A stretch of DNA of 64,000 nucleotides from the NCBI RefSeq assembly GCF_900113875.1, contig NZ_FORA01000001.1:1178001-1242000 (forward strand). The letters are read 5' to 3'. Below are positions 10,901 through 19,322 of this stretch, piece by piece. Under the pieces are notes generated by a model that saw only the letters and a program-made list of their open reading frames with translations, had not been told where the DNA came from and searched no databases. Within the stretch, counting starts at the first letter, position 1; the number at the start of each line of letters is the position of its first letter. Both the position numbers and the translations under genes were made by a program. The DNA comes from Jannaschia pohangensis (GTDB taxonomy: Bacteria; Pseudomonadota; Alphaproteobacteria; Rhodobacterales; Rhodobacteraceae).

Positions 10901-11025
10901 GGCGCTACGTGAAGGTGGAAGTCGGCGACCGGCTGGAACGGGGCCGGGTGACGGCCATAGGCGAAAGCGAGCTGGTTTATCAGCGCGGCGGGCGCAGCGT
11001 CACGCTGCGGCTACCCCGCGCCTGA
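7936..11025 (+). CDS. Large membrane protein: GspL/PilM-like N-domain, long disordered linkers, GspC/PilP-like C-domain
   Basis: A 1029-residue protein with three parts. Residues 1-180 resemble the actin-like cytoplasmic domain of GspL/PilM scaffolds (MTPLVALDLSLDGISVL, then SILIIPDSQILFTSL and GRTPYDVEDLTFDFV). A very Pro/Ala/Glu-rich stretch follows to about 505. One membrane helix (GLYLTLSLLALLAMVGLGSA) lies near 508-530. A second disordered region runs to about 960. The last 70 residues (GVYGRPNARRALVRLGNGRY, then VEVGDRLERGRVTAIGE) look like the PilP/GspC homology region. The topology implied is cytoplasmic N-domain and periplasmic C-domain. Proteins of this kind are often mislabelled IF-2 because of composition. 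No other secretion or pilus gene is in the window. Domain calls rest on pattern recognition and need structure-based searching. Confidence 0.75.
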   Translation: MTPLVALDLSLDGISVLTRAPEGPDHGKWYREGVVRLDAPDMAETLGRLRDKCAERVGGDFTSILIIPDSQILFTSLERDDRKPEETIRSLLRGRTPYDVEDLTFDFVQRGDRLQVAVIALETLLEAETFAADFGFRPVTLIGNPTDSTYPGRPDFGKTGIATELLAGDSLSIDLGETIDVIAAPAPAPLPEAIPAPKAPTPAHAVAGDPAGRARVVDTRPAQIPPAPPPRAADAPVMAAPVEAEVPEAPEDLPTEAAEFAALVDDTPTAEDPMPETAGRIEDEDVQTEVVKAEDVSPPASTPVAEDHPTLSDALAAPDTTEDEGVEPELPVFSHSPKPLVVAASDVEAPRFTTKRRSEPTLPTEPVLTRIAPRLSAPVPVADRIEPTVSAPSRPAEVSADPVDTPPVPRPALTTPPHVGTTPPPRPKTMPPIPLSTLAEGLGAPKRPEALADATSDAPRKRLAGLMSGTKVRATPKVPSNDDATPVGMAAVAANSSLGGQRGGSARMGLYLTLSLLALLAMVGLGSAFFLPGDDPRAVAELIETETSTNAPQDDVAMLLPEPGTQPGVSVASPIPDLVTPPQPIPGESPEELAEAGEDVPVEALPEALADAATFAATPDLAPSPTTGDAQDIDLAQVDSVITSASATSLPTTVPPLDVFAPQQNPAPAGADVPVATAPIEAAPETPTVAEVVPEEVPAETPPVETAEAAEPAAEAQPDLVVASAEGTLAPGGYRVVLGQPAVLPTRRPGSEAAADETTAEVPAELTEEETALLRVRPVQRPGDAPAAEETAPDTETEDPLINGLSREELLRIRPRIRPAGISEAAAEASAEASAEELAAANRAREAEIAEQNAAIQAAAASAAASLAQQQLATSASTAGSSGSSSPLALALSERPRTRPRSVERDAARIVTQRREQATAASASTATASASNDAPVQAAPRSDQTIRSSGGSVARAATQTNQIRLRDTNLIGVYGRPNARRALVRLGNGRYVKVEVGDRLERGRVTAIGESELVYQRGGRSVTLRLPRA

Positions 11026-11358
11026 ATTGCCAAGTCCGGCGGCGGACTGAGCCTCGGCCGTCCAGCTAAGATACAGGCCCGAGGGCGTCTCGACCACGGG
11101 CCGTTTTATCAGGGCCGGATGCGCCAGCATCAAGGCCAGCGGGTCGGTCGCGCGCTCCGCCTCGGTCAAGCCGCGCCACGTCGTCGAACGGGTGTTCAGC
11201 ATCGCGGGCCCCAGTCGGGCCAGCCATCCGACAAGTTCCGCCTGCGTCGGCGGCTCCTCCCGCAGGTCGCGCAAACGGGCGGGGATTTCGCCGACTGCCA
11301 ATGTTTTGAGCGCCTTGCGACAGGAATCGCAGGCTTTCAGGCCATGGAGGACAATCAT
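11011..11358 (-). CDS. ArsC/Spx-family thioredoxin-fold protein (YffB-like)
   Basis: A 115-residue protein beginning MIVLHGLKACDSCRKALK. CDSC sits where ArsC/Spx proteins carry their catalytic Cys (C-x2-C), followed by DLREEPPTQAELVGWLARLG and LIKRPVVE, which contains the Arg-Pro turn typical of the family. Probably a thiol-dependent reductase of unknown substrate rather than an arsenate reductase, as no ars genes are near. Its 3' end overlaps the convergent 1029-residue gene by 15 nt. Confidence 0.85.
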   Translation of the reverse strand: MIVLHGLKACDSCRKALKTLAVGEIPARLRDLREEPPTQAELVGWLARLGPAMLNTRSTTWRGLTEAERATDPLALMLAHPALIKRPVVETPSGLYLSWTAEAQSAAGLGNSGAG

Positions 11359-11534
11359 CTGCGGGACTCCGTTGTGCTGCCGTGGGGATCTGCCGGTTCC
11401 CCTTGATGTTTTCAACCGGGGACTTAGCTCCTTTCTCGTGATCGTTTCGGAACATGTGCTTTTGCCGGACTACCACAGCGGTCACCACGCCGTCGCGATG
11501 TTGCGGGCGGGAAGACCACTAAGGAGACACGGGA

Positions 11535-11744
11535 ATGGCCACTGGCACCGTGAAATGGTTCAATACGACCAAAGGCTACGGCTTCATCGCCCCGGATGAC
11601 GGCGGAAACGACATCTTCGTCCATATTTCCGCTGTCGAACGCGCGGGATTGACCGGCCTGAAGGACAATCAGAAAATCCAGTACGAATTGCGGGAAGGTC
11701 GCGATGGTCGATCGTCCGCATCGGAGCTGACACTCCTCGACTGA
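11535..11744 (+). CDS. Cold-shock domain protein (CspA family)
   Basis: A 69-residue single cold-shock domain: MATGTVKWFNTTKGYGFIAP contains RNP1 (KGYGFI) and DIFVHIS contains RNP2. Binds single-stranded RNA/DNA as a chaperone or antiterminator. A strong AAGGAGA precedes the ATG. About 175 bp of non-coding sequence lies upstream, room for the long structured leader that usually controls csp mRNAs; no specific cold-shock box was identified. Confidence 0.95.
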   Translation: MATGTVKWFNTTKGYGFIAPDDGGNDIFVHISAVERAGLTGLKDNQKIQYELREGRDGRSSASELTLLD

Positions 11745-11763
11745 CCCTCTGCGGGATGCGCCC

Positions 11764-11782
11764 CGCCCCGGATCACGGGGCG
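11764..11782 (+). terminator. Possible terminator after csp gene
   Basis: A 7-bp stem CGCCCCG/CGGGGCG with loop GATCA starts 20 nt past the csp stop. No good T-run follows, so this may instead only stabilise the mRNA 3' end. Confidence 0.35.
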
Positions 11783-11839
11783 AGGGCTGTGTTCAAAACC
11801 TGCGCAGGCAGGCACGCCGGCTTTGAGTCGGCGGCGCGG

Positions 11840-13726
11840 TCAGGCCCATTCCCAGGGACGGGTGTAGTTGCCCATGACGGCGGTCACATCCCGATCCTCG
11901 ACGTCGCCGGTCTTGACCAGACGGGCGACCAATCCGCGCTTCTTGTCCTCGACCACCTCGGAGACGCGGGCCTTGATGCCCGCATCCACCAGGGCTGCGT
12001 CATAGACACGGGTGATCGCGCGACGCCGCAAATCGGGCTTGAAGACCTTGCCGACCGCCGTCTTGGGCAATTCGTCCAGTATCTCGATATGCTTGGGCCG
12101 AGCGGCCCGCTCGTGCACATGTTCCTCGCAGAATTTCAACAACTCCTCGGGCGTGACACTGGCTCCCGAGACCAGCTCGACGTAGGCGCAGGGCAGTTCA
12201 CCCGCGAAGGCATCCGGCTGGCCGATGGCACCCGCCATGGCGACGGCGGGATGGCCGGCCAGCGCTTCCTCGATCTCGGCGGGGTCGATGTTGTGGCCGC
12301 CCCGAATGATCAGGTCCTTGGCGCGGCCCGTGATCCAGAGATAGCCGTCCGCGTCCACCCGGCCCAGGTCGCCGGTCCGCAGATAGCGGTCCATGTGATA
12401 GAGGTCGGCGTTCTTGGCCGCCTCGGTATAGGTGTGGCCCGGCCAGACACCCGGGTTCGACACGCAGATTTCGCCCACGGTATCGGTCGGGCATTCCTCG
12501 GGGCCGTCCCCCTTGTCGATCAGGATGCGCACATCGGTGTGCATCAGAGGCACGCCGACGGACCCGATCTTCTTTTCGCCGTCCACGGGGTTCACGCTGA
12601 CAAGGCAGGTCACTTCGGTGAGGCCGTAACCTTCGACGACGGTGATCTTCGTCGCTTCCTCGAACCGGCGGAACAGTTCGACCGGCAAGGGGGACGAGCC
12701 GGAAAAGGCCGTCTTCACCTTGCTCACGTCCGCGTTGACGGGCCGCTGCATCATCGCGGACATCGCGGTCGGAACGGTGATGATGAACGTGGTGCCCCAC
12801 CGTTCGCACAGCTTCCAGAAATTGTCGAAGACGCCTTCGCCCCGGTAGCCCTGCGGCGTCGGAAAGACGACATGGGCGCCCGACGCGACCGCCGCCATCA
12901 GGATCACGTGACAGGCGAAAACGTGGAACATCGGCAGCGGGCACATCACGCTGTCCTGTTCCGAAAACAGCAGCCGGTGGCCAAGCCAGCCGTTGTAGAT
13001 CATGCCGGAATACCGGTGCTGCGCGACCTTGGGCATACCGGTGGTGCCGCCCGTGTGGAAATAGGCCGCGACACGGTCTCCGGCACTGTCGGCAAAGGTC
13101 AGGGCATCTGACGGCTGTTTGGCCAGCTCATTGGTATAGCTGAGAACGTTCGCCTTGTGGGACACCGGGTTCTTGGGCCGGATCAGCGGCACGATTAGCT
13201 TCTTGAGTCCGGTGAGATAGCCGTGCAGGTCGATTTCCAGCACCGTCGTCACGCCGGGGGCCAGCTTGACCGCCTCGGCGACCTTCTGGGCGACGTCCGT
13301 CTTCGGGAAGGCCCGCAACGTCACGACGACCTTGGCATTCGTTTCCCGCAGGATCGCGCCGATCTGTTCAGCGTCGAGCAGGGGATTGATGGGGTTGGCG
13401 ATGCCCGCGACGGTCGCCCCCAGAAGGGCCGTCGTCGTCTCGACGCAATTGGGCAGGACATAGGCGACCGTATCGGTCTCGCCCACGCCAAGGGAGCGGA
13501 ACAGGTTCGCGGCCTGCGTTACCTGCTTGTGCAGTTCCGTCCAGGTCAGCGTGCGGGCCGGATCGGTCGGGCCCGAGAACAGCTGATAGCTGATCGCCGG
13601 ACGCGAGGGGTGCGCGTCGCGCGTCTTGGTCAGAAGCTCATAGAGCGTCTGTGCCGGCTGAACCTGTTCCCACGGTTCCGCCGCAGCGATGTCCAGAATG
13701 TCCTGCTTGCTGGCGAATGAAGCCAT
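11840..13726 (-). CDS. AMP-dependent acyl-CoA synthetase/ligase
   Basis: A 628-residue adenylate-forming enzyme that presumably activates a carboxylic acid with ATP and CoA. Motifs: FHTGGTTGMPKVAQ (the P-loop-like motif, in place of YTSGTTGxPKG), VEGYGLTEVTC, LRTGDLGRVDADGYLWITGR, and the C-terminal catalytic lysine in PKTAVGKVFKPDLR. The start at 13726 (MASFASKQDIL) follows AGGGAGGGGA. Substrate cannot be read from sequence; medium- or long-chain fatty acids or a related acid are possible. The 150-bp gap separates it from the ABC transporter gene on the same strand. Confidence 0.88.
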   Translation of the reverse strand: MASFASKQDILDIAAAEPWEQVQPAQTLYELLTKTRDAHPSRPAISYQLFSGPTDPARTLTWTELHKQVTQAANLFRSLGVGETDTVAYVLPNCVETTTALLGATVAGIANPINPLLDAEQIGAILRETNAKVVVTLRAFPKTDVAQKVAEAVKLAPGVTTVLEIDLHGYLTGLKKLIVPLIRPKNPVSHKANVLSYTNELAKQPSDALTFADSAGDRVAAYFHTGGTTGMPKVAQHRYSGMIYNGWLGHRLLFSEQDSVMCPLPMFHVFACHVILMAAVASGAHVVFPTPQGYRGEGVFDNFWKLCERWGTTFIITVPTAMSAMMQRPVNADVSKVKTAFSGSSPLPVELFRRFEEATKITVVEGYGLTEVTCLVSVNPVDGEKKIGSVGVPLMHTDVRILIDKGDGPEECPTDTVGEICVSNPGVWPGHTYTEAAKNADLYHMDRYLRTGDLGRVDADGYLWITGRAKDLIIRGGHNIDPAEIEEALAGHPAVAMAGAIGQPDAFAGELPCAYVELVSGASVTPEELLKFCEEHVHERAARPKHIEILDELPKTAVGKVFKPDLRRRAITRVYDAALVDAGIKARVSEVVEDKKRGLVARLVKTGDVEDRDVTAVMGNYTRPWEWA

Positions 13727-13880
13727 CGTCCCCTCCCTATGTGATGCCGACGCTCCCCCGTCGGTCGTCCGGCCAAAATGGGGGAGTGGCGGCCCGTGCG
13801 CAAGGACTACGCTACGGCGAAATGCGCAACGATACTTGCGCGGGGTTAGAGGGGACTTTCGGGACCGGGCGGCGCCTAGG

Positions 13881-15662
13881 TCACTCGGCGGCCAGGCCGT
13901 CAGTGAATTGCAGACGCGCGAGACGCGCATAGAGCCCGCCTTCGGCGACCAGCTGGTCATGGGTGCCCTGGGCGGCGATCCGGCCGTCTTCCATCACGAT
14001 GATGCGGTCGGCTTGCTTCACAGTCGCCAGGCGATGCGCCACGATGATCGTCGTCCGTCCCTTGGCCAGGCGGGCCACGGCATCCTGCACGGCCTTCTCG
14101 CTCTCGGCGTCGAGCGCGCTTGTCGCCTCGTCCAGCAGCAAGACAGGTGCGTCGCGCAAGATGGCACGGGCAATGGCGATACGTTGCTTCTGCCCGCCCG
14201 ACAGCATCACGCCGCGCTCACCCACATAGGTGTCATATCCCTGCGGCAGGGCCGTCAGGAAATCATGCGCCGCCGCCGACCGGGCGGCGGATTCGACCTC
14301 TGCATCGGTGGCGTCGGGGTTGCCGAACCGGATGTTGTCGCGGGCAGAGGCGGCAAAGATCACCGGATCCTGCGGGACCAAAGCCATCTGAGCACGGAAG
14401 GCCGCCCGCTCCATGTCGCGCAGGTCGACGCCGCCCAGGGTGATGCGCCCCTCTGTCGGGTCATAGAATCGCTGCAGAAGCTGGATCACCGTGGATTTGC
14501 CCGCGCCGGACGGGCCGACAAGGGCGACCGTTTCGCCCGGGGCGACAGCCAGCGTCACACCATCGAGCGCCAAGGTTTCGGGCCGCGTCGGATAGCGGAA
14601 ACTGACATTCTCGAAGGCAACGGCCTCCCCCGCGGGACGGGACGTCGGGGCAAGCGGATCGTTGACCGCATCCTGCACGTCCAGCAATTCGACCAGCCGT
14701 TCAGTGGCACCGGCGGCGCGCTGCAATTCGCCCCAGACTTCGGAGAGGGCCGCGACCGACCCTGCGACCATGATCGCATAGATCAGGAACTGGATCAGCT
14801 CCCCGATGCTCATCACGTCGGCACGCACGTCGCGCGCGCCCATCCAGAGAACACCGACGATGCCGATAAAGGTCAGCAGGATGACGATCACGGTCATGAT
14901 GGCCCGGGTGCGGATACGCGACTTGGCGGAGTCGAAGCTGCGCTCCGTCACATCGTCGAAGCGGCCCGAGGCCTCGCCCTCGAAAGTATAGGCCTGCACG
15001 GTCTGCGCGCTCAGCAGCCATTCGGACGCCCGGCCCGAGGATTCGGCGATCCAGTCTTGATTCTCACGACTGAGTTTGCGCAGCCGCCGCCCCAGGACGA
15101 TGATCGGCACGATCACCGCAGGCACGATCAACAGCACCAGCCCCGAGAGTTTGGGCGCCGTCCAGAGCATCAAGCCAAGCCCGCCCGAGAACAACAGGAC
15201 ATTGCGCAAGGCCACCGACACCGACGATCCGATCACCGACAGAAGCAGCGTCGTGTCGGTCGTGATCCGGCTGAGCACTTCACCGGTCATGATGCCGTCA
15301 TAGAAGTTGGGCGACATGCGGATCATGCGCCCGAACACCGCCTTTCGGATATCGGCCACCACGCGTTCGCCAAGCCGCGTCACCAGATAATAGCGCAGCC
15401 CCGTCCCAAGGGCGAGAAGGCCCGCGATGATGAGAGCGGCGGCAAAATAGCTGTCCAGAAGCTGTGCCTCGCCTGTGTCGAATCCGTCCACGACCCGGCG
15501 CACGGCCAGCGGCAGGACGAGCGAGACGCAGGCCGTGAGGACAAGCGCGGCCAAGGCGGCCACGACCATGCCCAGATGGGGCCGGAAGAACGGCAGCAGG
15601 CGGCGCAGGCTGCCGATCTGCTTTGACCCCTCGCGGTCCGCTTCCTTGGCGATATCGACCAT
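13881..15662 (-). CDS. ABC exporter half-transporter (membrane domain fused to ATPase)
   Basis: A 593-residue type IV ABC exporter half: six-helix membrane domain (first helix MVVAALAALVLTACVSLVLP near residue 30) fused to an ATPase with Walker A GPSGAGKST, signature LSGGQKQRIAIARA, Walker B VLLLDEATSALD and the H-loop in IIVAHRLATV. Functions as a homodimer or heterodimer; lone genes of this size usually homodimerise. The length and domain order resemble MsbA/LmrA-type lipid or drug exporters. The substrate is not deducible. Confidence 0.92.
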   Translation of the reverse strand: MVDIAKEADREGSKQIGSLRRLLPFFRPHLGMVVAALAALVLTACVSLVLPLAVRRVVDGFDTGEAQLLDSYFAAALIIAGLLALGTGLRYYLVTRLGERVVADIRKAVFGRMIRMSPNFYDGIMTGEVLSRITTDTTLLLSVIGSSVSVALRNVLLFSGGLGLMLWTAPKLSGLVLLIVPAVIVPIIVLGRRLRKLSRENQDWIAESSGRASEWLLSAQTVQAYTFEGEASGRFDDVTERSFDSAKSRIRTRAIMTVIVILLTFIGIVGVLWMGARDVRADVMSIGELIQFLIYAIMVAGSVAALSEVWGELQRAAGATERLVELLDVQDAVNDPLAPTSRPAGEAVAFENVSFRYPTRPETLALDGVTLAVAPGETVALVGPSGAGKSTVIQLLQRFYDPTEGRITLGGVDLRDMERAAFRAQMALVPQDPVIFAASARDNIRFGNPDATDAEVESAARSAAAHDFLTALPQGYDTYVGERGVMLSGGQKQRIAIARAILRDAPVLLLDEATSALDAESEKAVQDAVARLAKGRTTIIVAHRLATVKQADRIIVMEDGRIAAQGTHDQLVAEGGLYARLARLQFTDGLAAE

Positions 15663-15808
15663 GAGGTCCTCCGGTGTTCGGGGTGGGAGGTAACGACGCC
15701 CGGCCCACTGTGCAAGATTTCTAGCGCCGCCTTCGCGTGGGCTGTGGGGATTGACGCACGGACAGATCGCCGCGCACCCTTGTCCCGGGATCAACCGGGA
15801 GACTGCCC

Positions 15809-15982
15809 ATGCCGACTGCCCTCGATGTCACTGCGCTCGCGTTTTACGGCGTGCTTTGCAGTCTGCTTGCGGCCTTCGCGCCGCAGACACCCCGGATCTG
15901 GGTGCGCGCACTGGTCGGCGGCATGGTCGGGATCGTCGCGGCGGTACTGCTTCCGATCCTGCGCGGTGCAATCGGAGTCTAA
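15809..15982 (+). CDS. Small membrane protein of 57 residues
   Basis: A 57-codon frame reading MPTALDVTALAFYGVLCSLL and ending LLPILRGAIGV, with two hydrophobic segments (about residues 7-25 and 36-53) joined by a basic turn around RIWVR. CCGGGAGA stands 6 nt before the ATG, which supports real translation. It lies in the divergent gap between the ABC exporter gene and the tRNA. Family unknown; a small two-helix inner-membrane protein by inference. Confidence 0.65.
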   Translation: MPTALDVTALAFYGVLCSLLAAFAPQTPRIWVRALVGGMVGIVAAVLLPILRGAIGV

Positions 15983-16003
15983 GGCCAGTCAGGTCGGAGA
16001 GCT

Positions 16004-16077
<74 letters not shown>

Positions 16078-16127
16078 AACAGACCGACGAAGTATTTCAC
16101 GTCGCCCCGCCGGTCAAGACCGGGCGA

Positions 16128-16580
16128 TCAGCTGTCGGTAATCGCCGCCGTCACCGACTGCGCGCGCCGCGCCTTGTGACGGTGCGAATAGACATAGCTG
16201 CAAAACCGCGCGACCAGCGGGGTCTTCCACCCCGCCTCCACTTCGATCCAGTCGCGCCAGAGCGCGCCCTCGCCGTTCTCCTCGACCGTCAGGCGAAGAT
16301 CCCAGCGGGAGACCGAGGGGCTGTGCTCGCGGCTTTGCAGCAGGCGCTTGGCCGGATCGAGACGCACCACCTCCATCACATGGCCGCGCACCTTCATCAG
16401 CCCGAAGAACGTCACGTCAACGACATAGCGGTCCCCTTCGGCCACGCGCTGATCGGGCAAGCCGTCATAGCGGGCGATCTGGGCCATGGCCTTCTTCATC
16501 TCCGACAGGTCCAGCGCACTGCGAAACACCGTGTCGGCGTCGCGCGGATAGGTCGCTTCCACCATGATCGTCTTGGCCAT
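16128..16580 (-). CDS. SRPBCC (START-like) domain protein
   Basis: A 150-residue protein starting [20 protein letters not shown], the first strand-helix of the SRPBCC ligand-binding fold, with [23 protein letters not shown] as later strands. No signal peptide. Such proteins bind hydrophobic ligands or act as polyketide cyclase-like enzymes; nothing in the neighbourhood indicates the ligand. Start ATG at 16580 is preceded by GGAGAGC. Confidence 0.75.
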   Translation of the reverse strand: MAKTIMVEATYPRDADTVFRSALDLSEMKKAMAQIARYDGLPDQRVAEGDRYVVDVTFFGLMKVRGHVMEVVRLDPAKRLLQSREHSPSVSRWDLRLTVEENGEGALWRDWIEVEAGWKTPLVARFCSYVYSHRHKARRAQSVTAAITDS

Positions 16581-16706
16581 GTCGCTCTCCGGTCTGCTGC
16601 GGTCTCAGTATGCACATCGGGGGCGCGGGCGACACGGGCGATATTGAACCCGGTCTCCGGCCCCTATAGACCGCGCGGGAACCTGACGAAGCCTCCGGAG
16701 ACAACC

Positions 16707-16994
16707 ATGTCCATCGACAAGGAAACCGCGCGCAAGGTGGCGAAACTCGCCCGGATTGCCGTGCCCGACGATCGGCTCGACGCCCTCGCCGGTGAGTTCA
16801 ACGCGATCCTGGGGTTCATCGAGCAATTGCAGGAAGTCGATGTCGACGGCGTGGAGCCCATGGTGTCGGTCACGCCGCAACGGCTCAAGCGCCGCGAAGA
16901 CGTGGTGACCGATGGGGGCCAGCAGCGGGCCGTCCTCGCCAATGCCCCCGATGCCCGCGAAGGGTTCTTTGCCGTTCCGAAGGTGGTGGAATGA
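16707..16994 (+). CDS. gatC: Asp/Glu-tRNA amidotransferase subunit C
   Basis: 95 residues: [31 protein letters not shown] and [10 protein letters not shown] are GatC hallmarks. GatC clamps GatA to GatB in the GatCAB complex that amidates misacylated Asp-tRNA(Asn) and/or Glu-tRNA(Gln). It is preceded by CCGGAGA and overlaps gatA by an ATGA. gatB is not in the window, as is common. Confidence 0.96.
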   Translation: MSIDKETARKVAKLARIAVPDDRLDALAGEFNAILGFIEQLQEVDVDGVEPMVSVTPQRLKRREDVVTDGGQQRAVLANAPDAREGFFAVPKVVE

Positions 16995-18478
16995 CCGATC
17001 TGACCGACCTGACAATCGCAACGGCCCGCGACGCGCTGCGCGCGGGCGAGACGACCGCCGTCGAACTGGCCGAGGCACATCTGACCGCGATCGAGGGGGC
17101 CGGGGCCCTCAACGCCTTCGTCCACCACACCCCCGACATCGCGCGCGCGCAGGCCGCCGCCGCCGACACGCGGATCAAGGCCGGTGACGCCCCCGCCCTG
17201 TGCGGCATCCCCATCGGGGTGAAGGACCTGTTCTGTACCAAGGGCGTGCCCAGTCAGGCTGCCTCTCGCATCCTTCAGGGGTTCAAGCCGGAGTACGAAT
17301 CCACCGTCACGACGCAGCTTTTCGGCGCGGGCGCGGTCATGTTGGGCAAGCTCAACATGGACGAATTCGCCATGGGGTCGTCGAACGAGACCTCGACATA
17401 TGGCAACGCGATCAACCCCTGGCGCGCGGGCAATTCGGACGCGGCGCTGACACCCGGCGGATCGTCGGGCGGGTCGGCCTCGGCCGTGGCGGCGCGCCTG
17501 TGCCTTGGCGCGACCGGCACCGATACCGGCGGATCGATCCGCCAGCCCGCCGCCTTCACCGGCACCGTTGGCATCAAGCCGACCTATGGCCGCGTCAGCC
17601 GGTGGGGCATCGTCGCCTTCGCCAGCAGCCTGGACCAGGCGGGCCCGATGACCCGCACCGTCCGCGACAGCGCGATCATGCTCGGGGCAATGGCGGGCCA
17701 CGACCCCAAGGACAGCACCTCCGCCGATCTGGCCGTTCCCGATTTCGAGGCGATGCTGACCGGCGACATCAAGGGTCAGGTCATCGGCGTGCCGCGCGAA
17801 TACCGCATGGACGGCATGCCCGAAGAGATCGACACGCTGTGGCAGGATGGCATCGAGATGCTGCGCGATGCCGGCGCCGAGATCCGCGACATCTCGCTGC
17901 CCCATACCAAATACGCGCTGCCCACATATTACGTCATCGCCCCCGCCGAAGCCTCGTCGAACCTTGCGCGCTATGACGGTGTGCGCTTCGGCCACCGCGC
18001 CGACATCGGTCAGGGCGACGGCATCACCGAGATGTACGAAAAGACCCGCGCCGAAGGCTTCGGCCCCGAGGTGCAGCGACGGGTCATGGTCGGGACCTAT
18101 GTCCTGTCGGCGGGCTTTTACGACGCCTATTACAACCGGGCCCGCAAGGTCCGCGCCCTCATCAAGAAGGACTTCGACGACGTCTTTGCGGCGGGGGTCG
18201 ACGCGATCCTGACGCCTGCGACACCGTCCTCGGCCTTCGAACTGGGATCGATGGCGGATGCCGACCCGATCGAGATGTACCTGAACGATGTTTTCACCGT
18301 GACGGTGAACCTTGCCGGGCTTCCGGGCGTTGCAGTTCCGACGGGACAGGACCGCAAGGGCCTGCCCATGGGACTGCAGGTGATCGGCAAGCCCTGGGAA
18401 GAGGGTGCGCTGCTGAATGTCGCACAATGTCTTGAGGATCGGGCCGGGTTCGTAGCCCGTGCGGAAAAATGGTGGTAG
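16991..18478 (+). CDS. gatA: Asp/Glu-tRNA amidotransferase subunit A
   Basis: A 495-residue amidase-signature enzyme that frees ammonia from Gln/Asn for tRNA amidation. The catalytic Ser-cisSer-Lys triad is visible: Lys in GVKDLF, the serines in [11 protein letters not shown] and [14 protein letters not shown]. The start overlaps gatC. With the bacterial-type AspRS at 26.4-28.4 kb, it supports a tRNA-dependent route to Asn-tRNA (inference; whether AsnRS exists elsewhere is unknown). Confidence 0.97.
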   Translation: MTDLTDLTIATARDALRAGETTAVELAEAHLTAIEGAGALNAFVHHTPDIARAQAAAADTRIKAGDAPALCGIPIGVKDLFCTKGVPSQAASRILQGFKPEYESTVTTQLFGAGAVMLGKLNMDEFAMGSSNETSTYGNAINPWRAGNSDAALTPGGSSGGSASAVAARLCLGATGTDTGGSIRQPAAFTGTVGIKPTYGRVSRWGIVAFASSLDQAGPMTRTVRDSAIMLGAMAGHDPKDSTSADLAVPDFEAMLTGDIKGQVIGVPREYRMDGMPEEIDTLWQDGIEMLRDAGAEIRDISLPHTKYALPTYYVIAPAEASSNLARYDGVRFGHRADIGQGDGITEMYEKTRAEGFGPEVQRRVMVGTYVLSAGFYDAYYNRARKVRALIKKDFDDVFAAGVDAILTPATPSSAFELGSMADADPIEMYLNDVFTVTVNLAGLPGVAVPTGQDRKGLPMGLQVIGKPWEEGALLNVAQCLEDRAGFVARAEKWW

Positions 18479-18509
18479 GGTCTTGGCCAAAGAGACGAGC
18501 AGAGGCGGT

Positions 18510-19319
18510 ATGCGCGTGACAAACCTTTTGACGACACGACCCTTGTTGGCCGGTCTGGCACTGGTCCTGCTGGCAGCTTGCGAGCCGCCCTTGCCCGACA
18601 GCGGGTCGCGTGGCGCAGGCTTCGACACACCGGCACAGGTCGCGCAACGTCGCGAGGCAGAGCTGCGCAGCGCGCGCGCGGTCCGCCAACCCACGACGAT
18701 CCGGCCGCCCGCCACCCCGCCCACGCCCCCCGGCGCGATCGTTCCGGGAGCGCCCGCGCCCCTGCCCACCCCCCTTGCTGCCCCGCAGACCGAGGCCGAG
18801 CGCCTCGCAAGCGAAACCCGCGCGGCCTTGGGCCAGTCGGCCGCAGCGGCCCCCACGGCTGCCCCGGCCCCATTGCCACAGTCCGCCACCTCCGCCTCCG
18901 CCCCGGACCTGGACCGCGACAATCCGAACCTCAGCCGAGAGCAGGACTTCGCCGCCGTCTCCGCGCAACGCGACATCGAAGCGGACGCAGAACGCCTGCG
19001 GGCCGCCCGGCAGCAATATCAACTGGTGCAACCGACCGAGTTGCAACGCCCCGATTCGACGGGTCCGAATATCTTCGCCTACGCTCTGAACGATGCCCGC
19101 CCCGTCGGCACGAATGGGGCCTTCCGCCGTGGCCTGACCGCGTCGTCGAGCCGGTCGGCCCAGAAATGCCAGGGCTACCGCAGCGACGACATCGCGCAGG
19201 AGGATTTCCTGGCCGCCGGCGGACCCGAGCGGGATCGTCTGGGCCTCGACCCAGACGGCGACGGCAATGCCTGCGCCTGGGATCCGGCGGTAGTGCGCAA
19301 CCTGGTGCGGCGCCAGTAA
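18510..19319 (+). CDS. Lipoprotein with C-terminal excalibur-like calcium-binding motif
   Basis: A 269-residue protein with a lipoprotein signal (MRVTNLLTTRPLLAGLALVL then LAAC, lipidated Cys near residue 24). A Pro/Ala-rich linker follows (to about 140), then a charged helical part, and a C-terminal domain with CQGYRSDDIAQEDFLAAGGP and LGLDPDGDGNACAWDP. The DxDxDGxxC pattern matches the excalibur EF-hand-like motif found at the ends of secreted and cell-wall proteins. ATG 18510 is chosen because it starts a clean signal; a TTG at 18483 is the alternative. It is 3 nt upstream of the peptidoglycan amidase gene, which suggests a shared cell-envelope role. Confidence 0.8.
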   Translation: MRVTNLLTTRPLLAGLALVLLAACEPPLPDSGSRGAGFDTPAQVAQRREAELRSARAVRQPTTIRPPATPPTPPGAIVPGAPAPLPTPLAAPQTEAERLASETRAALGQSAAAAPTAAPAPLPQSATSASAPDLDRDNPNLSREQDFAAVSAQRDIEADAERLRAARQQYQLVQPTELQRPDSTGPNIFAYALNDARPVGTNGAFRRGLTASSSRSAQKCQGYRSDDIAQEDFLAAGGPERDRLGLDPDGDGNACAWDPAVVRNLVRRQ

Positions 19320-19322
19320 CCC

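Noticed and set aside
13689..15626. A 645-codon plus-strand frame opposite the ABC exporter gene
   Set aside because: Shadow of the exporter; Walker and LSGGQ motifs are on the minus strand.
16664..18976. A 770-codon minus-strand frame across gatC, gatA and the lipoprotein gene
   Set aside because: Antisense to well-supported genes with no recognisable protein motif.
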